A stretch of DNA of 64,000 bases, from positions 52,846-116,845 of the forward strand of contig JALOON010000051.1 in assembly GCA_025454405.1 (NCBI GenBank), read 5' to 3'. A model generated the notes under the pieces. The model was not told where the DNA came from. It did no database searches and was given only the letters and a program-made list of their open reading frames with translations. How positions within the stretch are numbered: position 1 is the stretch's first letter; the number at the start of each line of letters is the position of its first letter. Shown piece after piece: positions 45,615 through 55,300 of this stretch. Made by a program: the position numbers and the translations under genes. Origin of the DNA: Oscillatoriaceae cyanobacterium Prado104. Its GTDB lineage: Bacteria; Cyanobacteriota; Cyanobacteriia; Cyanobacteriales; Microcoleaceae.

Positions 45615-48434
45615 TTAAACGTTTGAGAGATATTTATCGATCGAGGTCAGCAGTTCTTTGACTTGAAATTTTTCAGCAAGTTCGAGTATTTGATGGCAGA
45701 ATAATTTAAATTCTGGATGCTCTGTTTGAGTCCGATCGGCCATCTCGATTATCCCATCTAAATCGCCGGCTTCAGCTAGTTCGTGGAACTGGTTCAAAAT
45801 TTCGATGGGGGGCGGTTGCATTTCCTGGGTTGCGACATCCTCTTCGCCATCTTTGTCGGCTGTTAGTGTTGCTTCATAGATCCATTCGAGTAACAAGTAT
45901 TTTTGAATTAACCCCAACAATCGATCTGCTTGTACGGGTTTTGGCAGAAAATCATTGCCGCCCGCATCTAAACTTTTTTGGCGATCGATTTCAAACACGC
46001 TTGCAGATGACACCAACACGATTGTATCTTTCAGTTGAGGATGATTGCGAATTTCTCGCAATAACTCTAATCCGTCCATGACTGGCATGGCTAAATCGGT
46101 GAGGATCAAATCCGGTGCTAATTCTAGGGCGCGATCGAATGCTTCTTTGCCATTGCTAGCTTCAATAGTGGAAAAGCCGATCGGTTCGAGCAAATTCACC
46201 AGTACAGCGCGGTTTTCCCACCTGTCATCCGCGACGAGAATTTTGCGTTTCTCGCCTCGGTAGCCGGTGACAGCACCCTGTTCTACAATTCTCGAAAGTT
46301 CGGCCCAGTCTTGGGCTTCTGGAAGTTCCACTTCAAAGGAAAAAACGCTGCCTTCTCCCACACGGCTTTCTACTTTAATTTCACTCTGCATCAGCGTTAC
46401 AATTTTTTGGCACAGCGCCAGCCCCAATCCCGTACCTTCCGATCGCTTTTTCAGATCTCCAACTTGCTCGAAAGGCTGGAAGATTTTTTCAAGTTGTTCC
46501 GGCATGATTCCCGGGCCTGTATCTTCAACTAAAAAGCGAATGGTGTATGAGTTTTGGGTGATTAATTTGTGATTTTTATTAGACTCGTTGATTGAAGAAT
46601 TACCAGCTAGTTTATCATTTTTGATGATTCTTACTTGAAAAACTACCCGACCTTTTTCGGTAAATTTAATTGCGTTACCGAGCAAATTCAGCAGCATTTG
46701 TCTCAAGCGTTTTTCGTCGCCAATAACACCATCAGGCATTTCCGAATCGGCGCGCAAGTCGAACGCAATTCCTTTTTCCTGGGTGCGAACCACACAGATT
46801 TCCACAACGCCTTGGATGAAGGAAGGAAAGTGAAAAGGAACCGGATGCAGTTCGAGTTTGCGGGCTTCGATTTTGGACAAATCCAATATGTCGTTAATCA
46901 GCACGAGCAGGTGGGAACCGCACTGATAGATGACACCAACGCCTTTGCGTCCTCGATCGGTAAGGGGTTCGCTGCGCTGCAGGATTTGCGCGTATCCTAA
47001 AATGCCGTTGAGGGGAGTCCGCAATTCGTGACTCATGTTAGCAAGGAATTCGCTTTTAGCGCGGTTGGCATTGTCTGCTTTTTCTGTAGCTTGTTTGAGT
47101 TCTGCGGTGCGTTTTTCTAGCTGTTGTTCGAGTTCTGAATTGGCGTTTTCTAGGGCATTAAAGGAGTCGCGCAATTGCTTTGCCATGCGGTTGAATGACT
47201 GGGCAAGCACTCTCAATTCATTGTTTCCGGCGACTTCAACGGTGCGATCGAACTCTCCGGCGGCGATCGCTTCTGATACTTTGCTTAACTGTAAAATCGG
47301 TTTGGCGATCGAGCGAGAAGTCCATAAACCTAAAAGTGTAGCGATAGCTAGCGCGCCGATACACAACATAATTGTAGTGCGCGTATTGGCATTAATTTGC
47401 CCCATAAAATCGGATTCGGGAACGGCAACAACTACCAGCCAATCCAATCCCCATTCATCTTTCCAAGGTAGAACTTTGACAAACTGACGCTGCTGGGCCA
47501 ACATAAATTCAAGTTGCTGGCTTTGTTGAATTTTGTGGAAATCTTGAAAGAGATTTTTCAGATGCTGAGCGGTACTGGCAATTAACGGATCGCTGCTGTT
47601 AATCGCCGGCAGTCGCTCTGCTTTGCCGCTGACAATTGTGAAAGGTTGTTCTGAACTTGAGGAAGCAACGATCGACCCGCTGCGTTCGATGATGAAAATT
47701 CTACCGGCAGGACTAAGCTTTAATTGACGCAGAAAATCGCTAATTTGTGCGAGCCGTTGGTCTACTCCTATGACGCCGATTAATTGTCCGTTTTTCTCGT
47801 ATACGGGTCGGTTTGCCGAAACTGAAAGCGTGTAAGGTGGAGACTGCCATTGATAAAGTGTCCACGTGGGTTTTCCCGCTCGGGCTGTCTGCACGTACCA
47901 ACCTTCTTCTTTTGCGATGTATTGTCCGTTGTTGAGAGCCAAAGTCGTGCGATTTCCCTCGCTATCTGTGTTAAAAATATACCAATTTTGCTTGACGTTG
48001 CGCGACTTAGAAACTTCATCAACTGTAATGCGATCGTCCTCAAAAAAACGCCCAGCGCCTGCAAAATCGCCCGATGTAAAAGCAAAGCCAATGTAGCCGA
48101 CATTGTGCTGTTGCAACTGCTGCCAAAAAAACTTTCCGAGTTGTTCTAAATTGTTGTAATCTAGCAATCTCATATCAACAGCATCGCCGTTGATTTCTGC
48201 AAGGTGGCGCGCTGTGTTGAGTTGGCTGTCTAAATGTTGGCTGATGCGGCCGCTCACCTCTGTTTGGAGTTGAGATGCCAAATCGTTGATTGCCTTCTGT
48301 CCGTTGCGGAAAGATAAGTAGCCGACAATGCCCACCGCACCGAAGATTTGTAGTACGAACGGGACAATTAAGGTAGCTCGCAGCGGTATGTTACCGATCT
48401 GTTTGCGCGGGGTTGAGGGCTGAGATGAGGGCAT
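45615..48434 (-). CDS. dCache-HAMP hybrid sensor histidine kinase
   Basis: 939 residues. An N-terminal TM helix (~20-43), a large periplasmic double-Cache sensor (~45-350), a second TM helix (~352-372) and HAMP (SIAKPILQLSKVSEAIAAGEF). Then coiled coil, HisKA (NMSHELRTPLNGILGY), and HATPase_c (NLLGNAIKFT, VEDTGPGI, FQPFEQVGDLKKRSEGTGLGLAL). The receiver is LILTDLAMPVMDGLELL with PKPV. It ends in a ~90-residue helical tail (PPPIEILNQFHELAEAGDLD) seen in many cyanobacterial hybrids. Double-Cache domains commonly bind small extracellular ligands; the ligand is unknown. Confidence 0.94.
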   Translation of the reverse strand: MPSSQPSTPRKQIGNIPLRATLIVPFVLQIFGAVGIVGYLSFRNGQKAINDLASQLQTEVSGRISQHLDSQLNTARHLAEINGDAVDMRLLDYNNLEQLGKFFWQQLQQHNVGYIGFAFTSGDFAGAGRFFEDDRITVDEVSKSRNVKQNWYIFNTDSEGNRTTLALNNGQYIAKEEGWYVQTARAGKPTWTLYQWQSPPYTLSVSANRPVYEKNGQLIGVIGVDQRLAQISDFLRQLKLSPAGRIFIIERSGSIVASSSSEQPFTIVSGKAERLPAINSSDPLIASTAQHLKNLFQDFHKIQQSQQLEFMLAQQRQFVKVLPWKDEWGLDWLVVVAVPESDFMGQINANTRTTIMLCIGALAIATLLGLWTSRSIAKPILQLSKVSEAIAAGEFDRTVEVAGNNELRVLAQSFNRMAKQLRDSFNALENANSELEQQLEKRTAELKQATEKADNANRAKSEFLANMSHELRTPLNGILGYAQILQRSEPLTDRGRKGVGVIYQCGSHLLVLINDILDLSKIEARKLELHPVPFHFPSFIQGVVEICVVRTQEKGIAFDLRADSEMPDGVIGDEKRLRQMLLNLLGNAIKFTEKGRVVFQVRIIKNDKLAGNSSINESNKNHKLITQNSYTIRFLVEDTGPGIMPEQLEKIFQPFEQVGDLKKRSEGTGLGLALCQKIVTLMQSEIKVESRVGEGSVFSFEVELPEAQDWAELSRIVEQGAVTGYRGEKRKILVADDRWENRAVLVNLLEPIGFSTIEASNGKEAFDRALELAPDLILTDLAMPVMDGLELLREIRNHPQLKDTIVLVSSASVFEIDRQKSLDAGGNDFLPKPVQADRLLGLIQKYLLLEWIYEATLTADKDGEEDVATQEMQPPPIEILNQFHELAEAGDLDGIIEMADRTQTEHPEFKLFCHQILELAEKFQVKELLTSIDKYLSNV

Positions 48435-48963
48435 AATAGATCGCGATTAAGTCTGGAAAGCAGGAGGATTTAGTTGTTCGGCGGCGTACAGAAGTTTAAC
48501 TGAGGCAGCAGCTAAATCATTTTTGCTCGACTACACTTAGTTGCTTGTTAGTTGCTCGATCGTTTTCAGAGATTACTCGATCGGGCGATCGGCTTTTTTG
48601 GGGAATCAATAACTGTGCTTTTGTAGTTTAATTTTAAGGCACAAATCCTTTAACCCGAGCTTTTGCTTAGTCCAATTCAATATTTTGGTCGATCGTGCCG
48701 ACAATTTAGGCCCCTTTTATGCTAGGTAAACAGTTGACAGTTGACAGTTGACAGTGGAGCGCGAGGTTTTTCAACAGTTGAGATTTGAGGTTTGAGATTT
48801 TGCCTGGGACTGTTGACAGTTGAGAGTTGACAGCGAGGTTTTTAATAAAATAAATCCCAAATCCCCAATCTTAAAATCCCCATCGAAAATCAAAAATCGC
48901 AAATCGCAAATCGAATTGTGGTATTCTCATAAAAGCCATCTCTCCATCAAATCACCAATTTAG
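48435..48963. other. Intergenic region between divergent genes
   Basis: Holds TTGACAG heptamer tandems (about 48729-48755 and 48808-48835) and an AAATCCCAAATCCCC/CAAATCG simple repeat (48845-48915). Divergent promoters must lie here; no clear boxes. No gene. Confidence 0.5.
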
Positions 48964-50166
48964 ATGACTGCAATAGATTCTGCCCAACACAAAAAGGCCA
49001 AAGCTCTCAAACCTTCCAGCCGCCGCCCCGCTAAAGAACTTTGCAGCGAATGCGGTTTGTGCGATACATATTACATTCATTATGTCAAGGAATCTTGCGC
49101 TTTCTTAACTCAGCACATCGCGGAACTGGAAGCGGAAATTCACGGGCGATCGCGCGATCTCGATAATTCCGATGATTGGTATTTCGGCGTCAATCAAAAC
49201 ATGATGGCGGCGCGGAAAAAAGAGCCGATCGAAGGCGCTCAATGGACGGGAATTGTCAGCACGATCGCGATTGAAATGCTGGAAAAAGGCATTGTGGAAG
49301 GCGTTGTTTGCGTTCAAAACACCAAAGAAGACCGCTTCCAACCGATGCCGATTATTGCCAGAAACCGCGAAGAAATTCTCGCAGCAAAAGTCAACAAACC
49401 GACTCTTTCTCCCAACCTTTCGGTACTGGAACAAGTCGAACAATCGGGAATGAAGCGGTTGTTAGTAATTGGAGTCGGCTGTCAGATTCAAGCCTTGCGC
49501 ACCGTCGAGAAAAAACTCGGTTTGGAAAAGCTTTACGTTTTAGGAACTCCCTGCGTGGATAACGTCAGCCGCGCCGGATTGCAAAAATTCTTGGATACGA
49601 CTAGCCGCTCGCCGGAAACAGTCGTGCATTACGAATTCATGCAAGATTTCAATATTCATTTCAAACACGAAGACGGTTCGATCGAAAAAGTGCCGTTTTT
49701 CGGATTGAATACTAAGGAATTGAAAGATGTTTTTGCTCCTTCTTGTTTGAGCTGTTTTGATTACGTCAATTCTTTAGCAGATTTAGTTGTCGGTTACATG
49801 GGCGCGCCCTTTGGCTGGCAGTGGATTGTCGTGAGAAATGACACCGGACAAGAAATGTTAGATTTGGTAATGGACCAGTTAAACACTCAGCCGGTAATGT
49901 CTCAAGGAAATAGAAAAGAAGCAGTTCAACAAAGCATTCCGGCTTACGAAAAAGGAGTGACATTGCCGATGTGGGCGGCGAAGTTAATGGGAGTTGTCAT
50001 TGAGAAAATCGGGCCGAAGGGTTTGGAATACGCGCGGTTTTCGATCGATTCTCATTTCACTCGCAATTACCTGTACGTGAAGCGGAATTATCCCGAAAAA
50101 TTGGAGGAACACGTACCGGAATACGCCAAACGGATTGTCGGGCAATACAAGTTGCCAGAGGTATAA
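48964..50166 (+). CDS. bciB: BciB-type 8-vinyl reductase (F420-hydrogenase beta-subunit family)
   Basis: 400 residues. Two iron-sulphur-type cysteine groups are evident: CSECGLCDTYYI near residue 24 with a further Cys (ESCAF), and APSCLSCFDYVNSLADL. The family signatures GVGCQIQALRT, GTPCVDNVSR and GYMGAPFGWQW are those of the cyanobacterial ferredoxin-dependent 3,8-divinyl (proto)chlorophyllide 8-vinyl reductase (slr1923 group), a chlorophyll a biosynthesis enzyme. 7-hydroxymethyl chlorophyll reductases share the fold; cyanobacterial context favours BciB. Confidence 0.88.
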   Translation: MTAIDSAQHKKAKALKPSSRRPAKELCSECGLCDTYYIHYVKESCAFLTQHIAELEAEIHGRSRDLDNSDDWYFGVNQNMMAARKKEPIEGAQWTGIVSTIAIEMLEKGIVEGVVCVQNTKEDRFQPMPIIARNREEILAAKVNKPTLSPNLSVLEQVEQSGMKRLLVIGVGCQIQALRTVEKKLGLEKLYVLGTPCVDNVSRAGLQKFLDTTSRSPETVVHYEFMQDFNIHFKHEDGSIEKVPFFGLNTKELKDVFAPSCLSCFDYVNSLADLVVGYMGAPFGWQWIVVRNDTGQEMLDLVMDQLNTQPVMSQGNRKEAVQQSIPAYEKGVTLPMWAAKLMGVVIEKIGPKGLEYARFSIDSHFTRNYLYVKRNYPEKLEEHVPEYAKRIVGQYKLPEV

Positions 50167-50174
50167 ACTTGCAT

Positions 50175-50230
50175 GGTGCGTCAGTAAAGAAAGTCTGGAT
50201 TATTAAAACAATAACGGCAACTGACGCACC
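50175..50230. repeat. GGTGCGTCAG inverted repeat
   Basis: GGTGCGTCAG (50175-50184) and CTGACGCACC (50221-50230), second copy of the element at 22687-22742. It begins 9 bases after the bciB stop. A single GTGTGGACTTCAGTCCGC unit follows at 50246. Confidence 0.7.
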
Positions 50231-50280
50231 ATCTATTCGGTTTGTAGTGTGGACTTCAGTCCGCAAATTTATGATGGCTG

Positions 50281-50386
50281 ATACCAAATCTGGCTTCTTC
50301 ATCCCCGTTATAAATGGTGCATCGCTCGTTTAATCTCGGTTTAAGCGCGAGAATTATCAAGGGGGTAACAAACCCGGATTTGGTAT
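50281..50386. mobile_element. MITE-like element, CTAAATCCGGGTT family
   Basis: Begins ATACCAAATCTGG and ends CCGGATTTGGTAT (inverted, one mismatch), 106 bases, interior non-coding with TTATCAAGGGGGTAAC near the right end as in the related copies. The rest of 50387-50546 shows no gene. Confidence 0.65.
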
Positions 50387-50546
50387 GAGGCGTGTTATCA
50401 AACTTCTCCTTCAGATTTAGAGCCTCCTGAATCACCTTTAAAAATTGAAGTTTAGACTAAACAGGCGACAGTCGCTGCATTCAACGGCGGAAACGGTCGC
50501 TGGCGATTATCAACTCTCAACGAGAGACTGTCAACTGTCAACTATT

Positions 50547-51926
50547 TTAACGCCGTTTTTTACCAATTAATATTAGGACGATCGCGCCCAACACCCCTGC
50601 AACAATTCCCAAACCCATACTCAGCCCAAAAACTGCATGGACATTCATCTGATTTTGATTGCTGGCGGGACTGTGAATTTGACTTGCATAGGTGCTCGCA
50701 ACTACGCCGCTAGTGGCAATTCCTACGCCTACCGATCCGATCGTAACATTCAAAGTTCGATCGCTCTTAGCCCTCTCAATTTCGATAATACCTTCGATGG
50801 TTTCGATCGCATTTTCCAACAACCTCAAACCCGCACTCAAACTCCGATTGTCCGCCGCCACTTGCCAGACATACTTCTCCTCAGCAAAATCGCTGAAACT
50901 TTCCATAAACTTGAACGCTTCGGCATCACTTGCCATATCTTTACCGATAGTTTTCAGCCGTCTCTGATAATTTTTAAGATTAGTTTTGATGGTATTTTCT
51001 TGTTCTTCCAATCTACTAAGGTAACTAGCATAAACCGAGAAAATAGTCAACGAATCAACTAAATCTTGCTGCAAATTTTTCAAATCAACTTTCGGCGCAT
51101 TTACCTGTTGCGGAAGTTGAGTAACAATGTCTTGAATTGTGCGCGCTGCCTCTTTTAAATCGGCTTTAAGTTGGCGGCTTTGAGTGTAAGCCCAAATCAC
51201 TTTATTGCGGAAGGCAAACAATCGCATTAAATGCACGTAAAGTTTAGCGACAGTCTTATTAATATTGCCAATTGCTTGACCGCCATTGTAGGTAAACAAG
51301 CAAATTAAGACATGATGATTTTGACCAATATTTCCCCTATCTCCCGGTGGTAGCCACAACTCGTAAAAATCAGCATTTAAAAATTTATTTGTAGATTTTA
51401 AGTCTCTCTCCCATTTAGCATTAGGAAATAAATTTAATTTGCTATAGCAAGTTTTAGCAGTTGCTAAAGCATCTTGGTCATTAGCAGTCAACTGTCCCCA
51501 AACCAGCCAACTTTGACCAATTGTAGCAGGTGGATTGACGCGGGAAATCACCTGTTGTTTCAGCCATTCCAAACAGTCAATTTCTTTCGGTTTAAATGTG
51601 TTTTCCTTGTCGGTTTCTATTTTTCCAGACAAGTCAAACTGTGCCGCATAAGTATCGCCGATTTTCACGGGATAAGCGTAGCCATCGAGGGGAGACTCAA
51701 AAGCTGCTATTTTTTTGTCGCCCAGTAACTCGATATACTCAGCAGTTTCTGTTTCAGCTTGCTTGAGTTGTTCTAATTGTGACGCAGAGATTTTGTCGCC
51801 ATAAATTTTTTGCCAAAACCGCCAACTGTTTTGGCTAATCTTCTCCTCATTTTGCCCGATACCGTCTGCTAAATCGTACACAAACAAATCGACAGTTGGG
51901 TAGATCAGCCAATTCTCGTTACTCAT
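50547..51926 (-). CDS. Coiled-coil protein with C-terminal TM hairpin, CHAT-operon component
   Basis: 459 residues from ATG 51926 (MSNENWLIYP); ATG 51938 is possible. It overlaps the upstream 152-residue gene by 8 bases, so translation is probably coupled. The N-terminal half has no recognisable fold. Residues ~245-390 are long charged helices. The C-terminus has two Gly/Ala/Val-rich hydrophobic helices (VTIGSVGVGIATSGVVAS and GLSMGLGIVAGVLGAIVLIL) ending in GKKRR. A membrane-acting partner or effector of the CHAT protease is a reasonable hypothesis. Confidence 0.75.
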   Translation of the reverse strand: MSNENWLIYPTVDLFVYDLADGIGQNEEKISQNSWRFWQKIYGDKISASQLEQLKQAETETAEYIELLGDKKIAAFESPLDGYAYPVKIGDTYAAQFDLSGKIETDKENTFKPKEIDCLEWLKQQVISRVNPPATIGQSWLVWGQLTANDQDALATAKTCYSKLNLFPNAKWERDLKSTNKFLNADFYELWLPPGDRGNIGQNHHVLICLFTYNGGQAIGNINKTVAKLYVHLMRLFAFRNKVIWAYTQSRQLKADLKEAARTIQDIVTQLPQQVNAPKVDLKNLQQDLVDSLTIFSVYASYLSRLEEQENTIKTNLKNYQRRLKTIGKDMASDAEAFKFMESFSDFAEEKYVWQVAADNRSLSAGLRLLENAIETIEGIIEIERAKSDRTLNVTIGSVGVGIATSGVVASTYASQIHSPASNQNQMNVHAVFGLSMGLGIVAGVLGAIVLILIGKKRR

Positions 51927-52377
51927 GGACAAATCCATCTGCGATCGACCTTAAGATTGTATCTCGACTTGCCTTCACGGAGTCCTTAGCTTGCAAAATT
52001 TTTATGAGGAATTCTCTAAAACCACGGGGCGGGACTTGTGCTTCTATTCGATTGAGAATTTCCGGCAAATCTGGTAAATCTCTGATGTCGCTAGCGGTGT
52101 TATCTATTTCGGTGTTAGTAGTATTGTTAATTTCAAATTCAGCATTCGGCCGAGGCCCTTTATTGCGTTGGTTGCTTTGTTTCCTTAACCAGACACGATT
52201 ATTTTCATAAGCAGCTAGCAGAGGAGGATGCAGTTTTGTAAGTCTTAGAATATCGCTAACTGTACAAGTTTCATCGATTTGATTAAATTCAGATTGGACT
52301 GCGACGGGCAACGGTTCGGTTTGTTGCAGTATTGCCGCAATAAAAGCTTTGAAAATCTCGTCTTGCGTATCTTTCAT
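51919..52377 (-). CDS. Small helical linker protein of the CHAT operon
   Basis: 152 residues. Starts with ATGA overlapping the CHAT gene stop by 4 bases and overlaps the next gene, so the three genes form one tight operon. Two predicted helical parts are joined by an Asn/Thr-rich linker (EINNTTNTEIDNTA). No domain is recognised; an adaptor between protease and membrane protein is plausible. Confidence 0.7.
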   Translation of the reverse strand: MKDTQDEIFKAFIAAILQQTEPLPVAVQSEFNQIDETCTVSDILRLTKLHPPLLAAYENNRVWLRKQSNQRNKGPRPNAEFEINNTTNTEIDNTASDIRDLPDLPEILNRIEAQVPPRGFREFLIKILQAKDSVKASRDTILRSIADGFVHE

Positions 52378-55300
52378 AATCCTGTGATAGTAAAGGCAGC
52401 CCAGTAGTAGGGATGCTGATAGGGTGGATCTAATTCTATTGTAGCCAATGCTCGGAGATCGATTTCCAAAGAATCGATTAAGGTAACTTCAACTTCAGAA
52501 AGTTGGAGGCTGTTTGCGGAAATTTTGTCAATTTCCCCTTGATACCAGGCGGCTAAATCCTCGCGGGTGGATTCTCGCAGCCATTTTTGAGCATTTGCTA
52601 AAGCCACGGGTAAAGAATCGCCGGCTTCTCGCCAGCGTTGGTAAAAATAAATCATTAATAAGGCACTCGCGTCGGATTTTACGGGCCACAGGGTACTGAC
52701 AACACTGCCAACTCCGGCGCGCATAAAACCGCTAGTCAATCCCACATATTCGGCGAGAATTGTTTGTTTTTCCGTCAGTGCGGTTTCGCAAGCGGAAAGG
52801 CAGATTAATTGGTAGTTGCCGAGGTCATATTTGACAATTTCTCTGACTGTTAATCGGTGGCTGTCACTTAAGTATAATGTGGATTCTAGGGGATTCTCGA
52901 AATTGTAGCTGCCGTGGCCGGTGAAGTGAAAAATATCGTGCGATTGTTGCAATAATGTTTTAACTCGATCGAGAGTAACTTTATCTTCTTTTTTATCGCG
53001 GCTATCTTCGTCTTCTTTTTCTTTGAGTCGGGTAGAGTTGGGAAACATTCGGCAAATTATTTCTGATTCGCTTTCGGCGGCGGGGATGGAGTCGAGCTCT
53101 TTTTCTTGGCCGTTTTTATCGGTAATTTTGCTGCTGGGATTTTCGATGCTGAGGATGGCTAGATTACCAGCATTCAAAGTTTCGCTTGTTGAGGGAGGAA
53201 TCTGTTCGCTCAAAGTCCCCCTTATTAAGGGGGATTTAGGGGGATCTGGATTGGGAGGTAAGTCAGAGATTTCGGTTGGGTTTTCCAGGCTTCGATCCCC
53301 CCTAGCCCCCCTTAAGAAGGGGGGGACCGGAGTGTTTAAAGTCTCGCTTGTTGAAGGAGGAATCTGTTCGTTCAAAGTCTCGCTTGTTGAGGGAGGAATC
53401 TGTTCGTTCAAAGTCCCCCTTCTTAAGGGGGATTTAGGGGGATCTGGATTGGGAGGTAAGTCAGAGATTTCGGTTGGGTTTTCCAGGTTTCGATCCCCCC
53501 TAGCCCCCCTTAAGAAGGGGGGGACCGGAGTGTTTAAAGTCTCGCTTGTTGAGGGAGGAATCTGTTCGTTCAAAGTCCCCCTTATTAAGGGGGATTTAGG
53601 GGGATCTGGATTGGGAGGTAAGTCAGAGATATCGGCTGGGTTTTCCAGGCTTCGATCCCCCCTAGCCCCCCTTAAGAAGGGGGGGACCGGAGTGTTTAAA
53701 GTCTCGCTTGTTGAAGGAGGAATCTGTTCGCTCAAAGTCCCCCTTCTTAAGGGGGATTTAGGGGGATCTAGACTTGGAGATAAACGAGAGATTCCGCTAA
53801 ACCGATGTTGCAAATTAATTCCAACTGCCGCGCTTGGCAAATAACTCACCACAAAATCCCGACTGAACAAAGCATGAATTGGGAAGCGGTGCAAATCCCG
53901 ATGCGGCATCAAAATTAACTTGCTAATTCCCTTTAATTGCTGTTCGACGACATCTATTTTCAGAATTTTCTTGAGTCGATCGAATTTACGTTCCATTCCC
54001 GCACGCCAAGGATGATTTTGTTGACCGGCTTTCTCCTTAGATTGATAATCGGTGTATTGTTGGTTCCACTCCTTCACCCATTCTTCAAATTCATCGGGAA
54101 AATCGCTGAAACAGGTTTCGGGAGACAACAAGCCATCGGATTTAATGATGAATGTTGTCAGGGCTGCGTCGCTGAGATGCCAGTAAATGGCGGCTGTTGT
54201 GGGATTAATCAGTTGCTGAATTTGGGCGTGAGTGACTTTCTCTTCTGCTTGGTAATCGGGAGTTGGCAAGGCATCCAGCAGCCAAGATAGGCAGACGTTT
54301 TTATCTATTTCTGCTGTTGCTAAGGCTTCGGCAAATTGCCCGGATTGGATGAATATATTTACGGTTAATTGTTCAAAGCTAACTAACTTGTCGGTGAGTT
54401 GCTGTTGGGTGAGTTGGGAATAGTTTTGCTGTTGCAGTAAGCCGTGCAATAACTCGGTGGCATATCGTTGTAATCTCTTCGCTTCCTCAGTTTGCTTTAA
54501 GCTGACTAAAGTTTTGATTAATTTCTGCAAAACTTGTAGATGCAGTTTGAGGAAAGTATCTTTAGTTAGAGTTTTGAGGGCTTCTTGGTAGCTGGTGGCG
54601 GCTTTATTCCAATAGGTGTTGGGAGAATTGAGTTTTCCTCGGCTGTAGTGAGCATTTCCTAGTGCTTGATGCAGCAATCCGTATCCTTCGGGGTGGGTAT
54701 TTGGCGGGCAATACTCTAAGCCTGTTTTTAATGTTAATATTTGTCCTTCATAGCCGCGCTGTGTCAGGTTGTGAGTTAAGAGAGTTCTGGTTACTGGTGG
54801 AGATTTAGGAAATTGTAGCTGTAATATTTCATAAACTACCTGGTTATGTCTGGGTGAATTTTTGACTGCATTGCCCCGATTGTGCCAGGCTTCGTGTTGA
54901 TATGGTTTGATTTCTAAGTCTTTGTCGAAGGATGCGATCGCTTCTTCAAACCTGCCTAATTTACCCAGTGCAACGCCACGATTATTCCAGGCTGCGCGAT
55001 CATCTGGTTTGATTTCTAAGGCTTTGTCGAAGGACGCGATCGCTTCTTCAAGCCTGCCTAATTCATCCAGTGCAACGCCACGATGATTCCAGGCTTTGCG
55101 ATCATCTGGTTTGATTTCTAAGGCTTTGTCGTAGGAGGCGATCGCTTCTTTAAGCCTGCCTAATTTACCCAGTGCAACGCCACGATTATTCCAGGCTTTG
55201 CGATCATCTGGTTTGATTTCTAAGGCTTTGTCGTAGGAGTATATCGCTTCTTTAAGCATGGCTAATTCACCCAGTGCAACGCCGCGATTATCCCAGGCTT

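Noticed and set aside
53023..53844. 273-residue plus-strand frame across the CHAT gene
   Set aside because: It is produced by the 162-bp repeats, which lack stops on both strands. The minus strand carries the TPR-CHAT protein.
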